Part shown: positions 25,564 through 33,750 of the stretch, in pieces
Layout: each line of letters begins with the position of its first letter
Position numbering within the stretch: the first letter of the stretch is position 1
From: Burkholderia gladioli
GTDB lineage: Bacteria > Pseudomonadota > Gammaproteobacteria > Burkholderiales > Burkholderiaceae
DNA length: 64,000 nucleotides
Reading direction: 5' to 3'
Assembly: GCF_000959725.1 (NCBI RefSeq)
Contig: NZ_CP009322.1
Location: 930,001-994,000, forward strand
Notes under the pieces: generated by a model
Database searches by the model: none
Told to the model about the DNA's origin: nothing
Seen by the model: the letters and a program-made list of their open reading frames with translations, nothing else
Position numbers and translations under genes: made by a program

Positions 25564-26142
25564 ATGAACCCCAGGCAGACGATGTTCCGAGGCGCCGCGC
25601 GCGCCGCCGCGATCGCGGCCTTGTGCGCCGCCGCCGGCTGCGCCACGCAGCGCGAGGCGGTGCCGCCGAGCGACACGTTGGCGAGCGGCGCCGTTGCCGT
25701 GCCGGCCGCCGCGCCCTCGGCGGCCGACGTCGCGCAGATCATGCGCGCCACGCGCCGTCATGCGCAGCGCGTCACGCTGGCCTGGCCGGCCGAGGGCCCG
25801 GTGGTGGAGCCGTTCCAGCCGGGGCGCAATCGCGGCATCGGGATCTCGGTGCGCTCGGGCGAGCCGGTGCGCGCCGCCGCCGACGGCCGCGTGATGTATG
25901 CCGGCACCGGCCTGAACGACTACGGCTCGCTGGTGATCGTGCAGCACAACGCCGATTTCCTGACCGCCTATGCGCGCGGCAGCCGCCTGCTGGTGAAGAC
26001 CGGCGATATCGTGCGGCAGGGCGAGCCGATCGCCGAAGCCGGCGGCGTGGGCTGGGTGCGCGGCACGGCCGTGCTGTTCGAGGTGCGCCGCGACGGCAAG
26101 CCGGTCGATCCGGTCGCCTACCTGCCGGCGCGCGAGAGTTGA
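25564..26142 (+). CDS. nlpD: NlpD-like lipoprotein with degenerate M23 (LytM) domain
   Basis: The 192-residue precursor has a lipoprotein signal ending in 'CAAAGC' (Cys22 would be lipidated). A C-terminal LytM domain follows: 'PVVEPFQPGRNRGIGISVRSGEPVRAAADGRVMYAGTGLNDYGSLVIVQHNADFLTAYAR'. Catalytic M23 peptidases need H-x-x-x-D and H-x-H; here these positions read N-R-G-I and AYAR, so the domain is inactive, as in NlpD/EnvC proteins that activate amidases at the septum. There is no LysM domain, unlike E. coli NlpD. The class A beta-lactamase gene follows on the same strand after 299 bp; the same gene pair is reported as the nlpD1-penA operon in B. pseudomallei. Confidence 0.82.
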   Translation: MNPRQTMFRGAARAAAIAALCAAAGCATQREAVPPSDTLASGAVAVPAAAPSAADVAQIMRATRRHAQRVTLAWPAEGPVVEPFQPGRNRGIGISVRSGEPVRAAADGRVMYAGTGLNDYGSLVIVQHNADFLTAYARGSRLLVKTGDIVRQGEPIAEAGGVGWVRGTAVLFEVRRDGKPVDPVAYLPARES

Positions 26143-26441
26143 CCGGGTGCGCTTGGCCCGGCGTCGGCGCGGGATTTCCTGCGGCCTGGCTGGCCGCGCG
26201 GATTTCCGCGCTCAGGCCCAACCCGGCTCGGCGCCGCGCGATCCGCTGCCATTCCGCCTGATCGCGTCCGGAGCCGGGGCCGAACCATCGGCGGCGCGGC
26301 GCGAACCATTGCCGCCTCGCAGCGGTCTACCCGATCCGGCATCGTGAGCCTCGCGACCGACGATGCCCGGCGGTGGCGCCGGCCAACTCGCGCCATGCCG
26401 CCGATCCACCCCTGAACCACCGATCGAGACATCGACCCGCC

Positions 26442-27356
26442 ATGACCCATTCCCCGCTCCGCCGTTCGCTGCTGCTCGCCGCCGTTTCCGCTCCCGTTCT
26501 TGCCGCCTGCGCCGTGGTTGGCCATCAGGACGGCAAGAAGGACGGCGTGAAGGAAGACGCCCGGACTCGCGACGCGGCCCGGCAGATCGCGGCGCTCGAA
26601 AGCGGCTTCGGCGGGCGTATCGGCGTGAGCGCGATCGACACCGGCAGCGGCCGGCGAATCCTGCACCGCGCCGACGAGCGCTTTGCGCTGTGCAGCACCT
26701 TCAAGGTGGTGCTGGTCTCGGCCGTGCTGGCGCGCGCGGCCGGCGACGCGCGCTTGCTGTCGAGCGTGATCCGCTATACGCGGCACGACCTGGTGAGCTA
26801 TTCGCCGGTCACCGAGAAAAACCTCGCCACCGGCATGACGGTGGCGGCCTTGTGCGCCGCCGCGATCCAGTACAGCGACAACACCGCGGCCAACCTGCTG
26901 ATCCGGCTGATCGGCGATCCGGCCGCGGTGACGGCCTATGCGCGTTCGATCGGCGACGCCAGCTTCCGCCTCGATCGCCTGGAAACCGAGCTGAACGAAG
27001 CGGTGCCTGGCGACGAACGCGATACCACCACGCCGGCCGCGATGGCCGACACGCTGCGCCGCGTCACGCTCGGCGACGGGCTCGATCCGTCCGGCCGCGC
27101 GCAACTGGTGACCTGGATGCTGGGCAACACCACCGGCGAGACGCGGATCCGTGCCGGCGTGCCGGCCGGCTGGCGGGTGGCCGACAAGACCGGCAGCGGC
27201 GACTACGGCACCGCCAACGACGTGGCCGTGCTGTATTCGCCGAGCCGCCAGCCGGTGGTGCTGACGGTCTACACCACGCGCCCGGGCAAGGACGCGAAAT
27301 ACGACAACGCGACCCTTGCCGCGGTCGCGCGCATCGTCACCGCCACCTTCGCCTGA
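26442..27356 (+). CDS. penA: Class A beta-lactamase, PenA-type of Burkholderia
   Basis: This secreted serine beta-lactamase hydrolyses penicillins and cephalosporins. The 304-residue precursor has all class A motifs: S85-T-F-K88 (Ambler S70xxK), S145-D-N147 (Ambler 130), E181-x-x-L-N185 (Ambler E166) and K249-T-G251 (Ambler 234). The N-terminus has 'RRSLLLAAVSAPVLAAC', a Tat-compatible RR with a lipobox at Cys23; Burkholderia PenA proteins are Tat-exported and can be lipidated. The start is the ATG at 26442. No divergent penR/ampR gene is present; a GcvA-like LysR lies downstream instead. An insertion of charged residues (GKKDGVKED) follows the signal. Confidence 0.93.
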   Translation: MTHSPLRRSLLLAAVSAPVLAACAVVGHQDGKKDGVKEDARTRDAARQIAALESGFGGRIGVSAIDTGSGRRILHRADERFALCSTFKVVLVSAVLARAAGDARLLSSVIRYTRHDLVSYSPVTEKNLATGMTVAALCAAAIQYSDNTAANLLIRLIGDPAAVTAYARSIGDASFRLDRLETELNEAVPGDERDTTTPAAMADTLRRVTLGDGLDPSGRAQLVTWMLGNTTGETRIRAGVPAGWRVADKTGSGDYGTANDVAVLYSPSRQPVVLTVYTTRPGKDAKYDNATLAAVARIVTATFA

Positions 27357-27618
27357 ACGCGTGAGCACCTGAGCACCTGAACATCCGAGCGCTTCTCCGG
27401 CGTGCCGAAAACCGGGCGCGCACGGCGCCCGGAAGCGGCCGGCGCCGGCGCGGACGAGCGCTCGCCGCGGCGGGTGCCGCAAGTCACGCCGAGCCCGCCC
27501 CGGCCGGCGCCGATCGTCCACGCCACCGCGCGCTCCTCGCGCAAAACCCCCGGATCGCTTATCTTGGCGCCTTGCGCGCCGCATCGGCCGGCGCGCCCGT
27601 CTTCCGTTCACGCCAGCC

Positions 27619-28491
27619 ATGCATCGTCTTCCGCCGCTCAATGCCCTGCAGGTCTTCGTCACGGTCGCGCGCCACCTGAACTTCACGCGCGCGGCCGAGG
27701 CGCTGTGCCTGACCCAGGGCGCGGTCAGCCGCCAGATCCAGTCGCTCGAGGCGCATTACGGCTTTCCGCTGTTCGTGCGGCGCGCCAAGGGGCTGGCGCT
27801 CACGCCCGAGGGCGAGCAACTGCTGCCGGTGGTCAGCGAGAGCTTCGCGCGCATCGACGACGTTTCGCGGCGCCTGACGCGCCAGCGCACCGACCTGGCG
27901 CTGAAGGTGCCGACCTGCGTGATGCGCTGGATCCTGCCCAAGGTGATGCAGTTCCAGACCGAGCATCCGGACCTGCACGTGCAGATGACCACCACCTGGC
28001 GGCACGACGTCGATTTCGCGACCGAGCCCTTCGATGCGGCGATCGTCTACGGCATGGCGGCGACGCCCGAGGTGCGCGTCGTACCGCTGTTCGCCGAGCG
28101 GCTCACGCCGGTCTGCGCGCCCGAGCTGCTGGCCGAACGGCCGATCGCCTCGGGCGCCGACCTGGCGCGCCACACGCTGCTGCATCCCACCCGCGACCAT
28201 CGCGACTGGCGCCAATGGCTGGCCCATGCCGGCATCGAGGGCATCGATCCGGCGCGCGGGCCGAGCTTCGACACGCTGGACCTGGCCACCAATGCCGCCA
28301 TGCAGGGCTTCGGCATCGCCATCAGCGACGTCACGCTGATCGCCGACGACGTGGCCGCGCGGCGCCTTGCGAGGCCCTTCGAGGCGGTGCTCGGCACCGG
28401 CGCGCGCTACGACTTCGTCTGCCCGGCGCGCAACGCGGCCCAGCCGAAGCTGGACCTGTTCAGCGACTGGCTGGCGGCGCACCGCGACTGA
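27619..28491 (+). CDS. LysR-family transcriptional regulator, GcvA/AmpR-like
   Basis: The protein is 290 residues. 'RLPPLNALQVFVTVARHLNFTRAAEALCLTQGAVSRQIQSLEAHYGFPLFVR' is the GcvA/AmpR/TrpI-type N-terminus (L-P-x-L-x-x-L, T-Q-x-A-V-S-x-Q-I). The effector region 'LKVPTCVMRWILPKVMQFQTEHPDLHVQ' and 'DAAIVYG' also match that branch. AmpR-type regulators normally sit divergently from a beta-lactamase gene; this one is downstream of penA on the same strand after a 262-bp gap with no gene, so control of penA is only a possibility. The start at 27619 is supported by the protein's fit to the family. Confidence 0.88.
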   Translation: MHRLPPLNALQVFVTVARHLNFTRAAEALCLTQGAVSRQIQSLEAHYGFPLFVRRAKGLALTPEGEQLLPVVSESFARIDDVSRRLTRQRTDLALKVPTCVMRWILPKVMQFQTEHPDLHVQMTTTWRHDVDFATEPFDAAIVYGMAATPEVRVVPLFAERLTPVCAPELLAERPIASGADLARHTLLHPTRDHRDWRQWLAHAGIEGIDPARGPSFDTLDLATNAAMQGFGIAISDVTLIADDVAARRLARPFEAVLGTGARYDFVCPARNAAQPKLDLFSDWLAAHRD

Positions 28492-28530
28492 GCCGCGGCG
28501 GCGGAGCACGGGATGCGCTTCGATGCGCGC

Positions 28531-28920
28531 TCAACGATAGTCGACCGTCACGATCATGGGGTTGCGCCGGGTGCCCTGGCCCGGGATGGCGAACGGCGCG
28601 GAGGCGATCGTCAGCGTTGACGAGCCGAGCTTGCGGCCGCTGTACAGGTCGACGAAGCCGACCTGCCCGAAGGCCGGCCTGGCACAGTTCGGTTGCACGC
28701 GTGTGGCGGCGGCATCGACCTGGAACGAGCAGGGCGGCTCGACGATGCGCCCGCTGAACTGGATGGTGCCGCCCTGCGCATGCGCGGCGGTGCCGGGCAG
28801 CGCGAGCAGCGCGCAGGCGGCGAGCGGCAGGACGGCGAGGTGCCGCCATCCTGACGGATTCGCAAGACTCGGAAAACCACGCGCAGACGATAGCGACGGC
28901 AGCGACGAACGGGCGATCAT
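28531..28920 (-). CDS. Secreted pilin-like protein (type 1 fimbrial-like), 129 aa
   Basis: I place the start at 28918-28920. The precursor has a long signal region (hydrophobic 'LAVLPLAACALLALPGTAAHA', cleaved before QGGTIQFSG). The mature part, about 80 residues, reads 'GTIQFSGRIVEPPCSFQVDA' ... 'VQPNCARPAFGQVGFVDLYS', in which two Cys residues could form the disulfide typical of chaperone-usher pilins and 'G-x-I-x-F-x-G-x-I-V-x-P-x-C' matches their first strand. It is shorter than a full pilin (about 150 residues), and no chaperone or usher gene is adjacent, so it may be an orphan or decayed subunit. The 444 bp to its right contain no other gene. Confidence 0.65.
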   Translation of the reverse strand: MIARSSLPSLSSARGFPSLANPSGWRHLAVLPLAACALLALPGTAAHAQGGTIQFSGRIVEPPCSFQVDAAATRVQPNCARPAFGQVGFVDLYSGRKLGSSTLTIASAPFAIPGQGTRRNPMIVTVDYR

Positions 28921-29325
28921 GACGGACTCCGAATCGGTGGGGTCGGACTTGTTGGCACGTCGCGGCGGGACACTCGCCGCCGACGGCCTGCTCACCCGCA
29001 TTGACGGCATCCAGGGCGGTTGCCTTGAGCGGATTTTTTACATTTTTTGACAAAGTTCGCTGCTTCAATGCTAGGAGATGGTCGGGCCGATGTCAGGCCG
29101 CGTCGATCGAGCCGGCGGCGACGCGAATTCGTGTGCTGAAAGGGACGGCAACGGACGGCAAGAACGCGGATCGTCGACGATCGCGGCCCGCCGCAAGCAC
29201 ATGCGAGATGCCGCCGGACCTGGTGGCGGTGCCGGCCGGGCGGTGTTCTAGAGGGGATCTTCGGTCGGGAGGGGAGGCAGGCCGGCTTGGTTGTACGTGC
29301 AACGGCCGTGGCGCGGTGGAGGGAG

Positions 29326-29354
29326 CGGAACGCCGCCGAGCCGACGGCGTTCCG
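29326..29354 (-). terminator. Hairpin downstream of the GlsB/YeaQ-like gene
   Basis: cggaacgccg (29326-29335) and cggcgttccg (29345-29354) form a perfect 10-bp stem with a nine-base loop, starting ten bases past the stop of the gene ending at 29365. There is no T-run, so it may act as an mRNA 3' stabiliser or a Rho-assisted terminator. The surrounding gap from 28921 shows no gene. Confidence 0.45.
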
Positions 29355-29364
29355 CGGGGCTGGC

Positions 29365-29619
29365 TCAGCCGGCGCGCTTGCGCACCGCGCCGACGATCAC
29401 CAGCAGCACGATCGCGCCGATGATCGAAGCGATCCAGCCGGCGCCTTGGCCGGGCTGGTACCAGCCGGCGGCGCGGCCGACGTAGCCGGCGATCACCGAG
29501 CCGACGATGCCGAGCACGATGGTCATCACGATGCCCATCTTGTCGTCGCCGGGTTTCAGCGCGCGGGCGAGCAGGCCGACGACCAGGCCGACCACGAGCG
29601 TTTCGATGAGATGAATCAC
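29365..29619 (-). CDS. GlsB/YeaQ/YmgE-family stress-response membrane protein
   Basis: The 84-residue protein has three hydrophobic segments and the Gly-rich pattern of the family once called transglycosylase-associated: 'LIETLVVGLVVGLLARALKPGDDKMGIVMTIVLGIVGSVIAGYVGRAAGW' and 'GAGWIASIIGAIVLLVIVG'. It is a small inner-membrane protein often induced by stress; the biochemical role is unknown. The start is a GTG (29617-29619) preceded by gaggag eight bases upstream, so ATG-only gene finding gives a wrongly extended N-terminus. It is monocistronic. Confidence 0.88.
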   Translation of the reverse strand: MIHLIETLVVGLVVGLLARALKPGDDKMGIVMTIVLGIVGSVIAGYVGRAAGWYQPGQGAGWIASIIGAIVLLVIVGAVRKRAG

Positions 29620-29860
29620 GGGCGCTCCTCTAGCAGTTGGGAAAAGGCATGGACCGGCCGGCGCGCGCGAAGTTCGGATCGGGTTCGTCGCGGTTCGGCC
29701 GGGCTTGCCGTGCGATCTTACGCCAGCCGCGATCCGGTTCGCCACTCTCGCGTACCCGGCTGGCCACGCTGCATGCTGCGCCGCGGGGTGGCCCTTGCCG
29801 CGCACGACATCGGCGGCTGCCGCGCTGCAACCGCCGCGACCGCAAGCTTCAGCCCCGGCT

Positions 29861-30676
29861 TCAGCCGCCGGCTCGCCGATAGCCGTCGGTGGCGCGCAGC
29901 AGGGTACGCGTGTACGCGTTCGCCACCTGTCCCGCGCGCAGCGCCTCCACAGTCAGTTGCTCGACGATCTCCCCATGCTGCATCACGGCCAGCCGTTCGC
30001 AGAGGAAGCCGACCACGGCCAGGTTGTGGCTCACCAGCAGCATGGTCAGCCCGCGCTCGCGATGCAGGCGGCGCAGCAGGTTCAGGATCTCGGCCTGCAC
30101 CGAGACGTCGAGCGCCGAGGTCGGTTCGTCGAGCAGCAGCACGCGCGGCTCGACGATCAGCGCGCGCGCGATCGCCACGCGCTGGCGCTGGCCGCCCGAG
30201 AGCTGGTGCGGATAGCGGAAGCGGAAGCTGCCGCCGAGCCCGACCTCGGCCAGCGCCCGCGGAATCCGCGTATCGGCGTCGGCGATGCCGTGGATCGCCA
30301 GCGGCTCGCGCAGCGTCTCGTCCACCGTGAAGCGCGGATGCAGCGAGGCATAGGGGTCCTGGAACACCATCTGCACGTCGCGGCGGAAGGCGCGGTCGAG
30401 CCGGCCCTGCACGGCGCGGCCGTCGATCGCCAGCGAGCCGGCCGAGGCGGGGACCAGGCCCGTCAGCGCGCGCAGCACGGTGGACTTGCCCGAGCCCGAT
30501 TCGCCGACCAGCCCGAAGGCGCCGCCGCGCGCCACCGCGAAGCTCGCGCCGCGCAGCGCGTCGACGTGGCCGCCGCGCGTGGCGAAGCGCACCGAGGCCT
30601 CGCGCACCTCGATCATCGGCTCGGCCGGCTCGATCGGCAGTGCCGCGCCTGCCTCGATCCCGTGTTCCGGCATCAT
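29861..30676 (-). CDS. Peptide/nickel-type ABC transporter ATP-binding protein (DppF/OppF-like)
   Basis: The 271-residue ATPase has Walker A 'GLVGESGSGKSTVLRALTG', the oligopeptide-family Q-loop 'VQMVFQDPYASLHPRFTVDETLREPL', the ABC signature 'YPHQLSGGQRQRVAIARAL' and Walker B 'VLLLDEPTSALD'. The C-terminal 'YTRTLL' segment is typical of Dpp/Opp ATPases. Its start codons at 30674-30676 and 30671-30673 overlap the TGA of the previous gene (ATGA), showing translational coupling. It is the last gene of a complete importer operon and works as a heterodimer with the neighbouring ATPase. Confidence 0.93.
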   Translation of the reverse strand: MMPEHGIEAGAALPIEPAEPMIEVREASVRFATRGGHVDALRGASFAVARGGAFGLVGESGSGKSTVLRALTGLVPASAGSLAIDGRAVQGRLDRAFRRDVQMVFQDPYASLHPRFTVDETLREPLAIHGIADADTRIPRALAEVGLGGSFRFRYPHQLSGGQRQRVAIARALIVEPRVLLLDEPTSALDVSVQAEILNLLRRLHRERGLTMLLVSHNLAVVGFLCERLAVMQHGEIVEQLTVEALRAGQVANAYTRTLLRATDGYRRAGG

Positions 30677-31563
30677 TGCTCGGCCTCCTTCAGCCAGGCC
30701 GGATCGCGCGCCAGCACCGGCAGCGATTCGGGCGGCGCGGCCAGCGGCGGCGTCGCGCCGAGCAGCCCGCGCGTGTAGGGATGCGTCGCGTGGGCCAGAT
30801 CGCGCGCCGCGCAGGTCTCCACCACGCGCCCCGCGTACATCACCGCCACGCGATCGCAGAACGACATCACCAGCGGCAGGTCGTGGCTGATGAACAGCAG
30901 GCCGCTGTTGTGCCTGGCCACCATCGCGTCGAGCACCGCCAGCACCTGCATCGACACCGCCACGTCGAGCGCCGAGGTCGGCTCGTCGGCGATCAGCAGG
31001 CGCGGCCCGGTGGAGACCATCATCGCGATCATCACGCGCTGCCCCATGCCGCCCGACAGCTCGTGCGGATAGGCATCGGCCACGCGCGCCGGATCGCGGA
31101 TCTCGACCGCCTCGAGCGCGGCCACGATGCGCTCGCGCAGCGCGCGTCCCCTCAGGCCCGGCTCGCGCAGCCGGAACGCCTCGGCCATCTGCCGGGCCAC
31201 CGTCATCACCGGATTCAGCGAGTACTTGGGGTCCTGCAGGATCATCGCGATCTCGGCGCCGCAGAGGCGCCGCCGCTCGGCCTCGCGCATCGTCAGCAGG
31301 TCGCGGCCGGCGAAGCGCATGGCGCGCGCGGACCACTGCGCGGCACCCGGCAGCAGGCCGAGCAGGGCGCGGCCCGTCAGCGACTTGCCCGAGCCCGATT
31401 CGCCGACGATGCCGAGCCGTTCGCCCGGCGCGAGCGTGAGCGAGAGGTCGCGCACCGCGTCCGCGAGCCGGCCGTCGTGGCCGCGAAAGCCGATCCGCAG
31501 CCCGTCGATCTCGACCAGCGGCGCGGCGGCGGGCGGGGTGTTGCCGATGGCGGGCGTCTGCAT
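30673..31563 (-). CDS. Peptide/nickel-type ABC transporter ATP-binding protein (DppD/OppD-like)
   Basis: This 296-residue ATPase contains Walker A 'GIVGESGSGKSLTGRALLGL', 'IAMILQDPKYSLNPVMTVARQM', signature 'YPHELSGGMGQRVMIAMM' and Walker B 'LLIADEPTSALD', followed by 'HPYTRGLLGATP'. The GGMGQR variant of the signature and the DPKYSLNP Q-loop are the DppD-type. I choose the ATG at 31561-31563, which has ggag nine bases upstream; an ATG 15 bp earlier overlaps the permease gene but lacks a ribosome-binding site. Its stop overlaps the DppF-like start. Confidence 0.93.
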   Translation of the reverse strand: MQTPAIGNTPPAAAPLVEIDGLRIGFRGHDGRLADAVRDLSLTLAPGERLGIVGESGSGKSLTGRALLGLLPGAAQWSARAMRFAGRDLLTMREAERRRLCGAEIAMILQDPKYSLNPVMTVARQMAEAFRLREPGLRGRALRERIVAALEAVEIRDPARVADAYPHELSGGMGQRVMIAMMVSTGPRLLIADEPTSALDVAVSMQVLAVLDAMVARHNSGLLFISHDLPLVMSFCDRVAVMYAGRVVETCAARDLAHATHPYTRGLLGATPPLAAPPESLPVLARDPAWLKEAEQ

Positions 31564-31567
31564 CGCG

Positions 31568-32509
31568 TCAGGCTCCATGGCGCGGGTCCAGCACGTCGCG
31601 CAGCCCGTCGCCGAGCAGGTTGAAGGCCAGGCTGACCAGCAGGATCGCCACCCCAGGCAGGGTGGCCACCCACCAGGCATCGAGCAGCACGTTGCGGCCC
31701 GAGGCCACCATGAAGCCCCATTCCGGGCTGGGCGGCTGCGCGCCGAGGCCGAGGAAGCCGAGCCCGGCCACCGTCAGAATGATGCCGGCCATGTCGAGCG
31801 TGGCGCGCACGATCACCGAGGACAGGCACAGCGGCACGATATAGCGGCGCAGGATGCGCCAGCCCGAGGCGCCCTGCAGGCGCGCGGCGTGGATGAAGTC
31901 GGCCTGCGCGATGCGGATCGTCTCGGCGCGCGCGAGACGCGCATAGGCCGGCCAGGCGGTGATCGAGATCGCCACCACCGCGTTGACGATGCCCGGCCCG
32001 AGCGCGGCCGCGAAGGCCAGCGCCAGCACGATCTTCGGGAAGGCCAGGGCGATGTCGGTGAGGCGCATCAGGAGGCTGTCGACGAAGCCGCCGACGAAAC
32101 CGGCGGTGGTGCCGATCAGCACGCCGATCGGCACCACGATCGCGACCACCAGGATCGCGATGCCGAGCGTGATGCGCGAGCCGCCGATCATGCGCGAGAG
32201 GATGTCGCGGCCGAGCTGGTCGGTGCCGAGCCAGTGCGAGGGCGTGCCCGGCGGCAGCAGCCGGTCGTTCAGCACCTGGCGCAGCGGATCGTGCGGCATC
32301 AGCAGCGGCGCGAGCAGGGCCACCAGCACCAGCGTGGCCAGGATCGCCAGCCCCAGCAGGTTCAGCGGATTGCTTGCGAAGCGCTGCCAGCGTCGCCAGG
32401 CCAGGCCCAGCGAGGCCTGCCGGCGCGAGGCGGGCGTCTCGCTGAGCAGCCAGGCGCGCCAGCGGCCGGCGGGCGGGGAAGCTTGGGGAGGAGCGGGAGG
32501 CTGGGTCAT
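31568..32509 (-). CDS. Peptide/nickel-type ABC transporter permease (DppC-like)
   Basis: The 313-residue inner-membrane subunit has six hydrophobic segments. The N-terminal OppC_N region 'WQRFASNPLNLLGLAILATLVLVALLAPLL' is followed by 'HWLGTDQLGRDILSRMIGGSRITL', a DppC hallmark. The EAA-like loop 'YARLARAETIRIAQADFIHAARLQGASGWRILRRYIVP' docks the ATPases. 'GLGAQPPSPEWG' is also family-typical. It lies 49 bp downstream of the DppB-like gene and four bases before the ATPase gene. Confidence 0.93.
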   Translation of the reverse strand: MTQPPAPPQASPPAGRWRAWLLSETPASRRQASLGLAWRRWQRFASNPLNLLGLAILATLVLVALLAPLLMPHDPLRQVLNDRLLPPGTPSHWLGTDQLGRDILSRMIGGSRITLGIAILVVAIVVPIGVLIGTTAGFVGGFVDSLLMRLTDIALAFPKIVLALAFAAALGPGIVNAVVAISITAWPAYARLARAETIRIAQADFIHAARLQGASGWRILRRYIVPLCLSSVIVRATLDMAGIILTVAGLGFLGLGAQPPSPEWGFMVASGRNVLLDAWWVATLPGVAILLVSLAFNLLGDGLRDVLDPRHGA

Positions 32510-32558
32510 CGGAATCCGGTGGAGGCGGCCAGGCGCGCGGGCACGGAGCGGGCCGGCG

Positions 32559-33641
32559 TCAGCGCGCGCGCGGATCGAACACGCGGTAGAGCGCGTCGGT
32601 CAGCAGGTTGAGGGTGATGAACATCGCGCCGATCACCAGCGTCGAGCCCAGCACCGCGTTCATGTCGCCGTTGAGCAGCGCGCCGGTCAGGTAGGAGCCG
32701 ATGCCGGGCCAGGCGAACACGATCTCGGTGAGCACCGAGCCTTCGAGCAGGTTGCTGTAGGTCAGCGCGATCACGGTCAGCAGCGGCACGGCGATATTGC
32801 CGAAGGCGTGGCGCCAGATCACGCGGCGCTCGGGCACGCCCTTGGCGCGCGCGGTGACGATGTATTCCTGGCTGAGCTGCTCGAGCATGAAGGCGCGTGT
32901 CATGCGGCTCAGGTAGGCCACCGAGTAGTAGCCGAGGATCGCGGCCGGCAGCGCGATGTGCGAGACCGCGTTGCGCCAGACTTCCCATTCGCCGGCCAGC
33001 GCCGCGTCGATCAGCAGGATGCCGGTGCGCGTGTCGACCATGCCGTCCCAGGCGGGATCGAGCCGGCCCGGGCCGCCCACCCAGTGCAGCTTCGCGTAGA
33101 ACAGCAGCAGGCCCATCAGGCCCAGCCAGAACACCGGTACCGAGCTGCCGATCAGGCCGACGAAACGCGCCACGTGATCGATCGGACGGTTGTGGCGCAC
33201 CGCGGCGGCCACTCCGAGCGGCACGCCGATGCCGATCCCGATCAGGGTGGCGAGGCTCGCCAGTTCGAGGGTGGCCGGGAACACGCGCAGGATGTCGTCG
33301 CTGACCGGGTTCGAGGTCAGCAGCGAGATGCCCAGGTTGCCGTGCAGCACGTCGCGCACGTAGATCGCGAACTGCGTGAGCAGCGGCTTGTCCAGCCCGA
33401 GCGCGGCGCGTTCGGCCGCGTAGGCGGCGGCCGAGGCGCGATCGCCGAGCACCGCCAGCACCGGGTCGATCGGCACCTTGCGGCCGATCACGAAGGTCAG
33501 CGCCAGCAGGCCGGCGAAGGTGACGGCCAGCGTCAGCGCCCAGCGCAGCACGCGCAGCGCCCAGCGCGCGAGCGGCTGCCGCGCGGGCAGCGTGCGCAGC
33601 GAGTCGAACAGCGTGGAGGGGGACGACATCGGGCGGGGCAT
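32559..33641 (-). CDS. Peptide/nickel-type ABC transporter permease (DppB-like)
   Basis: The 360-residue permease has six hydrophobic segments with the DppB pattern: 'VTFAGLLALTFVIGRKVPIDPVLAVLGDRAS', 'RAALGLDKPLLTQFAIYVRDVLHGNLGISLLTSNPVSDDI', and the EAA loop 'YLSRMTRAFMLEQLSQEYIVTARAKGVPERRVIWRHAFGN'. It ends in 'LTDALYRVFDPRAR', the usual C-terminus. The start at 33641 gives MPRPMSSPS. It follows the first binding-protein gene by 109 bp and partners the DppC-like protein to form the membrane channel. Confidence 0.93.
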   Translation of the reverse strand: MPRPMSSPSTLFDSLRTLPARQPLARWALRVLRWALTLAVTFAGLLALTFVIGRKVPIDPVLAVLGDRASAAAYAAERAALGLDKPLLTQFAIYVRDVLHGNLGISLLTSNPVSDDILRVFPATLELASLATLIGIGIGVPLGVAAAVRHNRPIDHVARFVGLIGSSVPVFWLGLMGLLLFYAKLHWVGGPGRLDPAWDGMVDTRTGILLIDAALAGEWEVWRNAVSHIALPAAILGYYSVAYLSRMTRAFMLEQLSQEYIVTARAKGVPERRVIWRHAFGNIAVPLLTVIALTYSNLLEGSVLTEIVFAWPGIGSYLTGALLNGDMNAVLGSTLVIGAMFITLNLLTDALYRVFDPRAR

Positions 33642-33750
33642 CTCCTGGGCGGTGAAATCGTTCGCGCGGCGAGCGGCGCGAACCCGAAGTATGCCGGATG
33701 CGCGGGGGCGCGAAAACCGGGTGAGGCTCCCGCGCCGGCCGCAGCGCGCC

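Noticed and set aside
27619..28491. Downstream LysR considered as the penR (ampR) activator of the beta-lactamase
   Set aside because: Its orientation is codirectional and downstream, whereas AmpR-type regulators are divergent with an intergenic operator; no LysR-type T-N11-A operator was evident before penA. It is kept only as a possibility.
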